From NCBI RefSeq assembly GCF_006538345.1, contig NZ_BJKL01000011.1:95824-159823 (forward strand): a DNA stretch of 64,000 bases, read 5' to 3'. Positions 43,956 to 54,831 of the stretch are shown in pieces. Positions within the stretch are counted from its first letter, which is position 1, and every line of letters begins with the position of its first letter. The notes under the pieces were generated by a model. It had not been told where the DNA came from and did no database searches. It saw nothing but the letters and a program-made list of their open reading frames with translations. Both the position numbers and the translations under genes were made by a program. The DNA comes from Alteromonas sp. KUL49. Its GTDB lineage: Bacteria > Pseudomonadota > Gammaproteobacteria > Enterobacterales > Alteromonadaceae.

Positions 43956-46900
43956 ATGAAAAACTTCAAACCCAGCTTGATCACGGCTGCGTTGGTGAGT
44001 AGTGGATTTGCTTTTGCATCACTCCCCATCTTCGCGCAGGAGTCAAACACACCACCTCCTACCGATGAAGTACCTCAAGTTTCTGAATCAGCGATTGAAG
44101 AAGAAACACTTGAGCGTATTGAGGTAAGAGGCTTTAGTACAAGCCTTATTCAATCACTTAACCAAAAGCGCTTTTCCGACACGGTATCTGAGCAAATTTC
44201 TGCAGATGACTTAGGTGGATTACCCGATGTATCGATGGCTGACGCATTAACGCGACTCCCCGGTATATCAGCGGTACGTACTGGTGGGCAGGCCGCGGAA
44301 ATTAATATTCGTGGTTTAGCCGGTGATTTCGTATTCTCAACGCTAAACGGTCGAGAGCAGGTTTCAACCAGTGGTGATAGAGCCATTGAGTTTGATCAAT
44401 ATCCATCGGAATTGATTACTGAAGCTGCTGTTTACAAATCACCTAAAGCGTCTTTGATTGAAGGTGGTATTGCGGGTACGGTTGAACTCAAGACCGCCAG
44501 CCCACTGTCAATTGACCAACCGTACAAGTTTAGTGCTAACGTCCGCGGAATGTACAATGACGCCGCAGGTGACATTGCCGATGCGACGGAGTTTGGTCAG
44601 CGCATTAGTTTCTCTTATCAAGCGAAGTTTTTAGAAGACACATTGGGTGTCTCATTGGGTTATGCTCGTTTGGTACAACCCAGCGTATCAACACAATTTA
44701 TCGGCCTAGCGTACAATGGGGCCGTGGATGTTGATGGTGTTGAGGGTGATAACGATAGAGCAGGTACTGATTGCCCAGAGTGCGAGTTGATTTCAGAGGG
44801 TTTTGAAATGCAGCACAAAGGCGGTGAAGAAACCCGTAACGGTTATGTTGCTGCTATCGAATGGGCACCCATTGATACTTTTACTCTTAAAGCCGATGCT
44901 TTTGTTTCTAAGTTTGATTCTGAACAATTTGCTCGTGGTTTTCGTGTAAAACTTGGCGGCGTCAATGCCAACATTACTAACCCTGTTATTGTGAATAACT
45001 CAGTGGTTGGTGGTACGTTCTCACGCACTGATCAAAGCTTTACTCGGGTTGAATTGGTTAACGATGATAACCAAGACTTTGACCAAGTAGAGAGCTACGG
45101 TATTAATGCGAATTGGGAGATTACTGACAGCTTCTCAATGCAAGCGGATATCTCACTGTCTAAAGCGCAAAGTGATTTCCGCAATGGCCTGTTATGGTCG
45201 TTAGTTGGCGAAGACGCAAACGCTGTTAGTCCTCGCTTTGATGAAAATGTGCAGATTTCATATTTGCTTAACGGGCTAAACTTACCCGACCTCGCATTTA
45301 ATCAAAGTAGTGCATTTACCGATTTAGATCGCGTAATGGTGAGTAAATACGGTATTTATCCCTTCGTGAACAACGACGAGCTAGACGCGTACCGTCTAGA
45401 CTTCCAATACTATTTTGACAATCCATTCTTCTCTGGAATTGAGTTCGGCTATCGCTATTCTGATCGCGAGTACAGTAATGATCGTTCAGTATTTGAATAC
45501 GGTAACGATGGCGCATTCTCTGCGAGTGAACCACCGCTTCAGCTAACCAGTGATATGGTGGAGCAAATCGATTGGAGTGGAGAATTTGGTTACTTCCCGT
45601 CTTACTTGTCTGTTGACTTGAATAAAGCGTTGTCTGCGTGGTTCCCACAAGGTACACCGCAACCGGTGCAAACGTGGGGACCAGGGGCTGCCGGTGTTAT
45701 TAATGGGCCAGGCACAGGACCAAGTACTTCTTGGACCATCCAAGAAAGTGGCGATGTGTTTGAAACCGTTAACGCTGGTTACTTGATGGCGAATATCGAT
45801 ACAGAAATTGGTGAGCTCCCTATTACTGGTAACGTAGGCGTGCGCTATGTACGCACAAAACAAGCATCGACAACCCTTCAGCGAGCAACTCAGCTGATTT
45901 CAGACCCAGTTACTGGTGTAACGGTTGAGGTGAGCGACCCAACAGCGGGTGCACAAAACATTATGGACGAAGCGGGATTAATTAATAATTTCTACCGTCC
46001 AGCGGTGTTAACCCACGAATTCTCTGATGTACTTCCATCAATCAACCTGAACTTCAAGCTTACTGATGCTACGCAGCTTCGTGTTGCGGCGGCAAAAGTG
46101 ATGGGACGGGCGCCTATCAATCGCTTTGCAGCAAATGCGTCAACAACTATCGAAACGGTTACTGCAGTTCAAGATCGCGACTCTGGTGAAATCACCCTGT
46201 CACAGCCTACAGCGCGTGTAAACGGTTCAGCGAAAAATAGCCCATACCTTGAACCATTCTATGCGACTCAGTACGACGTTTCATGGGAATACTATTTCGA
46301 AGAAACAGAGGGCGCGTTAGTTGTTGCGGCGTTCTTTAAAGACATCGAATCTTTCATTGAAGAAGTTGCTATCGAGCCTTATGACTTTGCTGCGAATGGC
46401 ATCATAGTTCCAGACGAAGTACAGGTACCCGTGTTCTTAGAGCCAGAATTTTCTGGTCAGGAAGCAGAGCTTGCACTAGACGAAAATGGCGATCCAATAT
46501 TTGTTACCGTTCCGACTGAAAACGGTCGTTACGAAACTGCGGTAAACAATGCGGAAGGCGGCTATATTCGTGGTCTTGAAATAGCCTATACACAAATCTA
46601 TAGCATGCTACCTGGCGCATGGTCAGGCTTGGGCGTCAGTGCCAGCTACTCTTATACGGAAAGTGAAATCCAGCGCACATTGAGTGATGGGATCTACTCT
46701 AACCGTCTACCGGGTTTATCAGAGAACGTAGCAACAGTAACGCTATTCTGGGAATACGAAGGGTTTGAAACTCGTGTTTCTGGCCGCTACAGAGATGCGT
46801 TTGTTTCTGAACAAGTTGCTGTTAACAATCAAGTAGTTAACTTTGATTCTGAATTGGTTATCGATTACCAAGCATCGTATGAAATTAATGATAATTGGAG

Positions 46901-47027
46901 TGTTTTGTTCCAGGTTAACAACGTCACTGACGAACCGACGAAGAGCTACTTCACCTCACCTGAACAAACCGGAACGATTCAGTTCTTTGGCACACAGTAC
47001 TTTCTTGGGATGACTTATCAATTATGA
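43956..47027 (+). CDS. TonB-dependent receptor (Xanthomonas/Caulobacter type)
   Basis: 1023 residues. Signal peptide with cleavage near IFA-QE, a Pro/Glu-rich linker, a TonB-box-like ERIEVRG, a plug with LGGLPDVSMADALTRLPG and IRGLAGDFVFSTLNGREQ, and a long barrel ending YFLGMTYQL. Paralogous to the receptor at 39176 but larger, with longer extracellular loops. ATG 43956 has AAGGA 10-15 bases upstream and the leader element AATGGGACAC just before it. The stop is followed by the GH13 lipoprotein gene 71 bases later, so both are probably on one transcript. Confidence 0.94.
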   Translation: MKNFKPSLITAALVSSGFAFASLPIFAQESNTPPPTDEVPQVSESAIEEETLERIEVRGFSTSLIQSLNQKRFSDTVSEQISADDLGGLPDVSMADALTRLPGISAVRTGGQAAEINIRGLAGDFVFSTLNGREQVSTSGDRAIEFDQYPSELITEAAVYKSPKASLIEGGIAGTVELKTASPLSIDQPYKFSANVRGMYNDAAGDIADATEFGQRISFSYQAKFLEDTLGVSLGYARLVQPSVSTQFIGLAYNGAVDVDGVEGDNDRAGTDCPECELISEGFEMQHKGGEETRNGYVAAIEWAPIDTFTLKADAFVSKFDSEQFARGFRVKLGGVNANITNPVIVNNSVVGGTFSRTDQSFTRVELVNDDNQDFDQVESYGINANWEITDSFSMQADISLSKAQSDFRNGLLWSLVGEDANAVSPRFDENVQISYLLNGLNLPDLAFNQSSAFTDLDRVMVSKYGIYPFVNNDELDAYRLDFQYYFDNPFFSGIEFGYRYSDREYSNDRSVFEYGNDGAFSASEPPLQLTSDMVEQIDWSGEFGYFPSYLSVDLNKALSAWFPQGTPQPVQTWGPGAAGVINGPGTGPSTSWTIQESGDVFETVNAGYLMANIDTEIGELPITGNVGVRYVRTKQASTTLQRATQLISDPVTGVTVEVSDPTAGAQNIMDEAGLINNFYRPAVLTHEFSDVLPSINLNFKLTDATQLRVAAAKVMGRAPINRFAANASTTIETVTAVQDRDSGEITLSQPTARVNGSAKNSPYLEPFYATQYDVSWEYYFEETEGALVVAAFFKDIESFIEEVAIEPYDFAANGIIVPDEVQVPVFLEPEFSGQEAELALDENGDPIFVTVPTENGRYETAVNNAEGGYIRGLEIAYTQIYSMLPGAWSGLGVSASYSYTESEIQRTLSDGIYSNRLPGLSENVATVTLFWEYEGFETRVSGRYRDAFVSEQVAVNNQVVNFDSELVIDYQASYEINDNWSVLFQVNNVTDEPTKSYFTSPEQTGTIQFFGTQYFLGMTYQL

Positions 47028-47098
47028 AAACAATCAGCCCCCAATTAAAGAAAGGCCGTGGTTTGGCCAAGCTATTCAGTTTTGATCTGGAGTTTACT

Positions 47099-50000
47099 AT
47101 GTTTAACAAAATACCAGCATGGCGAGCCATCGCCATAGTTTTTGCAGTTCTGGTGATGGCAGGCTGTGGCGGGTCGGACGTTGAGTCTGGCTCTAGTGAC
47201 TTGCTTGTTTGTAGTGTACCAGAAGTACCCAATGAACAGGGTACAGCATGTGTACCACCACCACCTATTCAATGTGATGCGCCACTGGTTCCCAACGAGA
47301 CCAATGACGCTTGTGTTGTGGGTGCAGATCCTACCTTACCAGACCCTGTATTTTTCCCTGCTGAAAACCAGGCGGTACTCTATTACAACCGTGCAGCGGT
47401 AGATGCAGACAATTCAAGTAATGACCCTGCCTACGAGGGCTGGCGCCTACACACGTGGAACAACGACCAATGTGATGCCTATGCTGACGCAGGTACAGAT
47501 TGGGCGAATGGCCGTATACACAACGGTGTTGATCCCAATTATGGTGCTTATTGGATCCTTGATTTAAAAGAAGGTTACGACGACTGCCACAACTTTATTA
47601 TTCATATTGGTACCGATGATGCCGGTAAAGAAATGGGTGGTGCGGACTTCCAAGGTTCTTTGATTCAAGACGACGACACTTTCGTTCGTATGAACTTTAC
47701 CTTGTCTGGCGAGCCAATTATTTTTGAATACCCGATTATGTCGTTGGGTCCACAGCCTGTTGACATTGAGGGCATGAGTGCGCATTGGTTGGATGCCAAT
47801 ACATTACTTTGGGATGCGCCTGACGCAGTGAGTATGGTTAAACTGCATTACTCAGCAGCAGCCGACTTAGAGACGTCACTTGACGCAGGTATCAATGGTA
47901 CTGCGGTTGAGCTAATGTCTGCTACGCTAACCGAAGAGCAGTCTGCACGTGCACCGCACTTAGCTAATATGATGGCATGGGAAGGCACTTGGAGTGTTGA
48001 TGATGCTAAAGCCGTGTTGACAACACAAGCTGTGCTTGGTGGTTACAATAGTGAAGGTGTTTTAGTTGCTGCCACTGGTATTCAACTAGCGAATGCCATT
48101 GACGCGGTTTACACCTCTGGCGAAGCGGATGCTGACGAAGCTCAACTTGGTGCAGTTTATACCGACAGTGGTATTACTGCTGCGGTTTGGGCACCGACAG
48201 CACAATCTGTAAAACTACTGACCTTTAACGACATAAAACCCAGTCGGGCAGTATGGACATGACTCGCGATGACGCGTCTGGTGTATGGCGCTACGAAGGT
48301 GATATGAGCCTTGACCGTACACTATATCGCTATGAAGTTGTGGTTTATCACCCTGTTACGGGCCAATTAGAAACGTTAGAAGTGACTGACCCTTATTCAG
48401 TGTCACTGAGCACAAATGGCCGGTTTACTCGTTTTGTTAATCTTGCCGATGATGATCTTAAGCCAGAAGGCTGGGATGACCACGTTATTCCGGTAGTCGC
48501 TAACCCAGAAGACGCCGTTATTTATGAAGCACATATTCGTGACTTTAGTGCTTTGGATATGACAACGAGCGCAGAAAATCGCGGCAAATACCTTGCCTTT
48601 ACCGAAGAAGGCACTGCACCTGTGATGCACTTAGAATCGTTAGTGGATGCAGGCCTAAACTACATTCATTTGCTGCCAGCAAATGACATTGCAACTATCG
48701 AAGAAGACCCTAGTGACACCGTAGACTTGTATGACACGGTGGCTGATTTATGTCGTTTAAACAGCGATGCTTCAGTGTGTAATGAAGAAAGCGAATCTGC
48801 ATTACTTATTGATGTGTTTAAGAGCTACGATCCACTTGCGCAAGCTGCAAAGGCACAAGAGCTAGCGAATGATATGCGTGGTTATGATACGTTCAACTGG
48901 GGTTACGATCCGCATCACTTCAACGCACCTGAGGGTAGTTATGCATCGAGTGCAGAGGGTGTTGAACGTATTGTTGAAATGCGTGCAATGATTCAAGCGC
49001 TTCATGAAATGGGACTGAGAGTTGCGCTAGACGTGGTTTACAACCATACCAATGCCTCTGGCGTCTTCTCTAAGTCAGTGCTAGACAAAGTGGTTCCTGG
49101 TTATTACCACCGTTATGAGACGGATTCAGGTGCGATAGTACGTGAAACTTGCTGTGACGATACTGAACCACGTAATGTCATGATGGAAAAACTCATGCAT
49201 GACTCATTGTTGATTTGGACTGAGCACTATAAATATGACTCTTTCCGCTTCGACATCATGAGCCAAGCGTCTAAAGCAACTATGGTGCGCTTACGCGAAG
49301 CCGTGCAAGCTATCGATAGTGATAACTACTTCTATGGTGAAGGTTGGACACGTATCGACCGTGGCTACGAGCAAGCTAATCAACTCAACATGGCGGGCAC
49401 GGAAATTGGTACGTTCAACGACCGTATTCGTGAAGCTATTCGTCAGGGCAGCATATTCACACCCGAGTCTGACTCGTTACTGTACGACCAAGATCGCGTG
49501 AAAATGAGTCTTGCAGGCACACTTAAAGACTACGTACTTGAAACGTCTTCAGGCGTTGCCGGTGCGACTAGTAATTTAGGTGGCTATGCCGATGATCCTG
49601 CAGACATCATCAACTATGTGTCTAAGCACGATAATGAAACCCTGTGGGACCAACTTAACTATACGCTACCTTCAGATATTAGTTTGTATGAGCGGGTTCG
49701 TGCACAAAATGTGGCTATTGGGCTGCCATTGGTTTCTCAAGGTATCCCGTTCCTACAAATGGGTGGTGACTTCCTTCGCTCTAAGTCTATGGACAGAAAC
49801 ACTTACGACGCCGGTGACTGGTTTAACTTTGTAGACTTTAGCTACGAGTCGAACAACTGGAACGTGGGTTTACCCCTTGCACAAGACAACGAAGGCCGTT
49901 GGGCTGAAATGGGTGAGTTTGTTTACTCTCCTGAACGTGCGGCTGGTATGAGTGATATTCAGTATGCCAGTGCGGTATTCAATGAATTACTGTCTATTCG

Positions 50001-51429
50001 TACGTCTAGCCCATTGTTCCGTCTAACGTCAGCAGAACAAATCATTGATCGTATCGGCTTCCACAACTTAGGCGCCCGCCAACAGCGTGGTCTTATTGCC
50101 ATGAGTATTGATGACGGTGTTATGCCTGACTCTGAAGAAATGCGTGAAGACCTCGACATGATGCATGATGCGATTATGGTGGTGGTTAACACTGGCTATG
50201 AAGAAAAGTCGATTGCTGTAAATACAGCCACAGGCTTTGAACTTCACATGGCGCAAATGAATTCAGTGGATGCTGATGTGCGTGGAGCATATTTCACTGA
50301 AGGTGAAGATGGCAACGGTTCCTTTACTGTACCTGCGATGACTATCGCTGTGTTTGTGAAGCCTCAAATGGGCGCGCAAGGCTACGGATTATCATCGTTT
50401 GCAACATCTGGCGCACCTGATGTAGTTCCTTATGGTGAAACAGCGGTCTATCTTCGTGGTGACATGAATGGTTGGTCTACTAACGACGCATTTACCTACA
50501 AAGGTAATGGAGTGTACGAAGTCGCAGTAATGCTTGATGCCGATAGCACTTATGGATTTAAGTTTGCGTCAGAAGATTGGGCGACCGTTAACTATGGTGC
50601 GGCGAGTGGTGCAGAAAGTGTGGTCGTTGAAGGGGAGGCGAAAGTTCTCGCACAAACTAACGACAACCTAAGCTTTACACCATCAGTGACAGCGACCTAC
50701 TTGTTCACCATTGACGCTACAGAACCAACTGCACCAGTACTGACTGTGGTCAATGAAGAGCCATACGTGGGTACAACAGTTTATTTGCGTGGTGCGATGA
50801 ACGGCTGGGGAACTGACGATGCATTCACCTATCAAGGTGGCAGAATCTACACCTTTGCCCGTGACATAGATGCTGGAACCTATGAGTTTAAAGTGGCATC
50901 AGAAGATTGGTCTACGGTTAACTTTGGTGCTATCAGTGGTGATGATGCAGACAAAGCTGTATCTGTGGGCACGATTGTTCCACTAGCAGCAACAAACGAT
51001 AACTTAGTACTAACCATCGATGAGTCAGACCGTTACGTGTTTGTATTTGATGTGACTACATTAGATGCACCAACGATCTCGGTGTACAAAGAAGAGTTCT
51101 TTGGTAGTACACAAGTTTACTTACGCGGCGGCATGAATGGCTGGGGCACCGATAGTCAGTTTACCTACCAAGGTGAAGGGGTTTATACGGTACAAGTCGA
51201 TCTTAGTGCTGGTGGCGTAGAGTTTAAGGTGGCATCCGAAGACTGGGCAACTGTTAACTTGGGGAATCCAAACGACGCAGCTAGTAATGTTGTTGTACCG
51301 GGAGAAGCTAAAGTATTGGGCTCTAGTAACAACAATCTAATGATTGATGTAACGGATGCAGGTACTTATGAATTTAGAGTGTCTGGCCCTAATGGTGCGA
51401 TGCCCTCACTTACGGTGACTGCACTGTAA
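47099..51429 (+). pseudogene. Secreted pullulanase-type GH13 lipoprotein, interrupted by a one-base frameshift
   Basis: The ATG at 47099 (GGAG seven bases upstream) starts a lipoprotein signal, VMAGC, with Cys23 as lipidation site. Then come a Cys-rich linker, a PUD/CBM41-like starch-binding domain (GWRLHTWNNDQC ... NYGAYWILDL), a CBM48-like region, and the GH13 catalytic barrel: DVVYNHT, nucleophile Asp in FRFDIM (49252-49254), acid/base Glu in FYGEGW (49339-49341), third Asp in KHDNE (49630-49632). Three C-terminal repeats follow. The frame breaks near 48233: restoring one base gives FNDDKTQSGSMDMTRDD and 1443 residues. It would cleave alpha-1,6 (and perhaps alpha-1,4) glucan links at the cell surface for uptake by the neighbouring receptors. 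Confidence 0.88.
50436..51426 (+). repeat. Three tandem carbohydrate-binding-like domains in the GH13 gene
   Basis: Each unit of about 110 residues has VYLRGxMNGWxTxxxFTYxG, FKxASEDWxTVNxG and a final hydrophobic strand. They start near 50442, 50776 and 51109. Their form is that of starch-binding beta-sandwiches attached to amylases. The DNA copies have diverged, so this is an old internal duplication rather than a recent repeat. Confidence 0.85.
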
Positions 51430-51456
51430 ACTAACTCTTTAATTTCACTGGATTTT

Positions 51457-51483
51457 GGGGGCGATATTCGCCCCCTTTTTTTT
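51457..51483 (+). terminator. Intrinsic terminator of the glucan locus
   Basis: GGGGGCGA / TCGCCCCC stem with a three-base loop followed by eight T, 27 bases after the GH13 stop. Confidence 0.95.
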
Positions 51484-51525
51484 ATGCAATACCTTCTGTA
51501 TATGATTAAGATATACATTTGCTAA

Positions 51526-51541
51526 CAAACGTTTACGTTTG
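51526..51541. promoter_or_regulatory. Inverted repeat CAAACGT-TT-ACGTTTG
   Basis: Seven-base perfect arms around two bases, 110 bases before the small gene at 51652. It could be an operator for that gene; its centre differs from the ATACGTAT core of the receptor sites. Confidence 0.4.
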
Positions 51542-51651
51542 AATACTTTTCCACGTCGTCAGTTTCATCGATACTCATACTTTTGGCTAAACATAGAAGT
51601 GGTGCAAATGAGGGTGGAACGGTGATCTCGTGGTTTTTGGAGGGGGCTAAT

Positions 51652-51969
51652 GTGAGAAAGGTAGTGCGTAAAGTCACTTTACGCCTCGTGGCTCACTTTG
51701 GTGAAAAGCAACACTACAGTGAACAGGAAGTTGTATTCGCCTACACTGAATCTATGTCCAATAGAAAGTATTTAGACTTTGCCCTTGCTATGTATTGCTC
51801 ACTCAACGAGTTTGGCAATATCCAAAAAAAGTACGAGATACTGCGTACACAAGGCCAATATCACGCGCTTATCGGCCGGTATTGTTTTGGCGGGTGGCCA
51901 AGATTCAACACACAAACGCTCATTGATTACGCCAATGGCAAATTAAACACATCACCAGGTGGCCATTAG
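51652..51969 (+). CDS. Conserved-looking hypothetical protein (possibly DUF6559-like)
   Basis: 105 residues from GTG 51652, chosen because GGAGG (51639-51643) lies eight bases upstream; the frame runs back to a TTG at 51583 without a good ribosome site. The C-terminal half is distinctive: RKYLDFALAMYCSLNEFGN, then HALIGRYCFGGWPRFNTQTL. I recall small Vibrio/Alteromonas proteins of the DUF6559 kind with this pattern, but I am not certain. No signal peptide or membrane segment. It stands alone between the glucan locus and the chemoreceptor. Confidence 0.65.
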   Translation: MRKVVRKVTLRLVAHFGEKQHYSEQEVVFAYTESMSNRKYLDFALAMYCSLNEFGNIQKKYEILRTQGQYHALIGRYCFGGWPRFNTQTLIDYANGKLNTSPGGH

Positions 51970-52230
51970 TTTAAACCCGCTGAAGCTTCATCATTTATCT
52001 AGCTGTCGATCCCTCTGATGGCTTAATAGATTCTTAAGTTCTATCTGATAAATCGCTCATAAAGTGACCATCGCTGACTAATTGCTCAATTAATTAACCA
52101 ATTGTATTATAAAGGTATTTTATTTTGCTTGGTTAGTTGGCAGTATAGTGTCTTCTCGATAAAGAATTATAAAAACAACCGTGTAGTAATTTTGTAGAGT
52201 AAAGATGTTCGGACACAGGGATATAGAGTT

Positions 52231-54531
52231 ATGCGCTTGAGAAGAAAGATGTCACTCGTAATTACTACGGTGGCAGCGGTAGTATCTATTTTAGCGGTTA
52301 TCATCACGAGTTACTTTTCAATCAGCAGTATGCGAGATGAAGCCTTTCAACAAAGTCAAAGGGACCTTGTTGCCAAGAGAACACTCGTTAAACAGCAAAT
52401 CGAAGATTACTTTTCATCTATTCAGAAACAAATCCTCGTAATGGCGAATGATATCAGTATCGTCGAGGCTGCACAGGACTTCGCGCTTGCTTTTGAACAG
52501 CGCCCAATCAGCCTCTCGACTCAATCCACGCTTAAAGACTATTACACGCAAGACTTTCAGCGTGTATACGATGAACAAAACGATGATGGCTTATCAGCAG
52601 CGCGATTGCTCAACACATTAGATAGCACGTCAATTAGTTTGCAGGCTGCGTATATTGGAGATAACGTTTTTCCACTGGGTGAAAAAGATGGACTCAATAC
52701 TGCTGCCGGTAGCAACACTTATGATCAGTTACACGAGCGATATCACCCCACTATCAGACAGTTCTTAAACGCGTTCGGCTATTACGATATATTTATCGTT
52801 GAACCTGAGTCTGGTTACGTAGTGTACTCTGTGTTTAAGGAATTAGACTTTGCAACTAGCTTGCGCACTGGACCTTATAACAACAGTGGAATAGCTGAAG
52901 CATTTAATAAAGCACTCACTCTGAGTGCCGGGCAAACCTACCTGTCTGACTTTGCGTCTTACGTGCCTTCCTACAACAACCCTGCCAGTTTCATATCGAC
53001 TCCTATTGTTCGCGATGGGAAAACGGTAGCTGTATTAATTTTTCAAATGCCTATAGATAGAATAAACGCCATCATGACTCAGTCTGAAAGATGGGCTGAT
53101 GCAGGTTTTGGTGAAAGTGGAGAGATTTATCTGGTTGGGGCCGATAATACGTTGAGAAATGAAAGTCGATTCTTTGTTGAGGATCAGCAAGGATACTTAA
53201 ACGTCATTAAGCAGGCAGGCATTACTCAATGGACAGACATTGAGAAAAAGGGAACAACGATTTCACTGCAACCAGTAGATACGATGGGTGTAGAACAAGC
53301 ACTAAACGGGCGGACCGGCTTCGACGTATTTGAGGATTATCGGGGAGTGCCAGTATTGAGTGCATACAGTTCAGTTAATGTGTTGAATCATCAATGGGCA
53401 ATTATGTCAGAAATCGATGAAGCGGAAGCGTTTCAATCAGTGAATGGCGTCATATCTCGAATTGTAGCAGTTGCGCTCATTGTGGTATGCATTGGACTAG
53501 TATTCGCATTCTTTATTAGCCATGTATTTTCAAAACAGTTAACCAAGCCTCTTGACGGTTTGGCTAATCGTTTTGCGGATCTTTCTCAAGGTGAAGCAGA
53601 CCTTACGGTACGCGTGCCTAAATCAGACGTTCCTGAAATTAACGATATTGCACAAAGCTTTAATCTTTTTGTGCAACAACTGCAAGGTACCGTGACCCAT
53701 GTAAAAGAAGCGGTTGAAACTATTGCAGCTAATGGTACGGAATTGAGTCAAAATACTGAGCAAACACGCCACACCATGCATGAACAGAGCATTGAAGTGT
53801 CGGACGTAAAAGAGTCTTTGGGTCGCTTTGGCGACTCGGTCTCGCAAATTACAGAGCAAACCCAAATCGCTGCTGCTTCAACACGTAAAGCAAAACAAAC
53901 TGCAGAACAAAACTCTGAGCGAGCGAGAAATGCGGTAAACAATATCAGCAAGCTTGTCGATGAAGTATCAACGGCTACAGTAACGTTGGAAAACTTACAA
54001 AACAGCGTGAAAGATATTGGAGAAGTGCTTTCGGTGATTAATTCAATTGCTGACCAAACCAACCTGCTTGCTCTGAATGCGGCGATTGAAGCAGCGCGGG
54101 CAGGGGAGCATGGAAGAGGTTTTGCTGTAGTTGCGGATGAAGTACGTACACTTGCCTCAAGAACGCAAGAGAGTACAGTGACTATTCAACAACAGATTGA
54201 GGGTTTGACGAGCTCTGCTGAACATGCGGTGTCCTCTATGGGCAATGCGTCATCGTCTGCAAATAATGGCATTCAGTTGGTTGAGTTAGTGCAGCAAACA
54301 CTCGACGAGCTAACTCTGGTGGTTGTCGAGATTGCTGCGCTCAATCAAAACATTACCCAATCCAGTGAAGTCCAATCAGAGACAATTAGTGAGATAAACG
54401 CAAACGTTGAGAACCTTGAACGTAGAGCCAATGAAATGGCTGATTCTACCCGTATCAATTCCAACGTAGCTAATCAGTTGTCAGGCTTATCTGAACAAGT
54501 GCAGACCAGCGTAAATCGATTTGTGGTTTAG
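52231..54531 (+). CDS. Methyl-accepting chemotaxis protein with large periplasmic sensor
   Basis: 766 residues: first membrane helix about 8-30, a periplasmic region of about 380 residues (probably a double-Cache-type sensor, judging by length and the long N-terminal helix), second helix 411-433, HAMP about 434-486, and an MCP signalling domain with the highly conserved hairpin tip [20 protein letters not shown] around residue 607-626. It would modulate CheA activity on binding a ligand, which cannot be read from sequence. The neighbouring glucan and sulfatase genes make a polysaccharide breakdown product a reasonable guess. No CheR-docking pentapeptide is seen at the C-terminus. Confidence 0.93.
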   Translation: MRLRRKMSLVITTVAAVVSILAVIITSYFSISSMRDEAFQQSQRDLVAKRTLVKQQIEDYFSSIQKQILVMANDISIVEAAQDFALAFEQRPISLSTQSTLKDYYTQDFQRVYDEQNDDGLSAARLLNTLDSTSISLQAAYIGDNVFPLGEKDGLNTAAGSNTYDQLHERYHPTIRQFLNAFGYYDIFIVEPESGYVVYSVFKELDFATSLRTGPYNNSGIAEAFNKALTLSAGQTYLSDFASYVPSYNNPASFISTPIVRDGKTVAVLIFQMPIDRINAIMTQSERWADAGFGESGEIYLVGADNTLRNESRFFVEDQQGYLNVIKQAGITQWTDIEKKGTTISLQPVDTMGVEQALNGRTGFDVFEDYRGVPVLSAYSSVNVLNHQWAIMSEIDEAEAFQSVNGVISRIVAVALIVVCIGLVFAFFISHVFSKQLTKPLDGLANRFADLSQGEADLTVRVPKSDVPEINDIAQSFNLFVQQLQGTVTHVKEAVETIAANGTELSQNTEQTRHTMHEQSIEVSDVKESLGRFGDSVSQITEQTQIAAASTRKAKQTAEQNSERARNAVNNISKLVDEVSTATVTLENLQNSVKDIGEVLSVINSIADQTNLLALNAAIEAARAGEHGRGFAVVADEVRTLASRTQESTVTIQQQIEGLTSSAEHAVSSMGNASSSANNGIQLVELVQQTLDELTLVVVEIAALNQNITQSSEVQSETISEINANVENLERRANEMADSTRINSNVANQLSGLSEQVQTSVNRFVV

Positions 54532-54831
54532 TTGTAGAGGTCATTGACCACAGGATTCGTCAGTTGAAAGAGTGAATAGTGGCATTGCAACATCCATAAG
54601 TACTAGCAGCGCCACAGTGGGCTGTGCTCATCTCATAACCAAAAAAAATGTCTGGTTTTTATCGACCGCAACAAACCTTAATTAATTACGTATTGAGCAA
54701 AATTCAAATTATTTAAGTCCAGAGGAAAAACGTAAAATTGATAATTGCATTTTAAAAAATAATAACGGCTCTTAGGGTAGCAATCTCACAGCTTAGTGGC
54801 TTTTAACACTAGTGTTAGATTCTTGAGAGAC
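54532..54831. promoter_or_regulatory. Intergenic region before the sulfatase pair
   Basis: 300 bases, AT-rich in its right half, presumably carrying the sulfatase promoter. I see no convincing terminator for the chemoreceptor gene, no repeat and no RNA gene. A TTACGTAT stretch near 54687 partly resembles the core of the receptor operators but lacks the flanks. Confidence 0.3.

Noticed and set aside
45316..45863. Minus-strand reading frames inside the second TonB receptor
   Set aside because: Antisense shadows of a conserved coding frame; no recognisable protein.
47024..47098. Upstream ATG at 47024 overlapping the receptor stop, as the start of the GH13 gene
   Set aside because: It would place 25 residues before the lipoprotein signal; the ATG at 47099 has a ribosome site and begins a proper signal.
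52130..52162. Possible flagellar sigma-28 promoter before the chemoreceptor
   Set aside because: A CGATAA -10-like word is present, but the -35 word and spacing match poorly.
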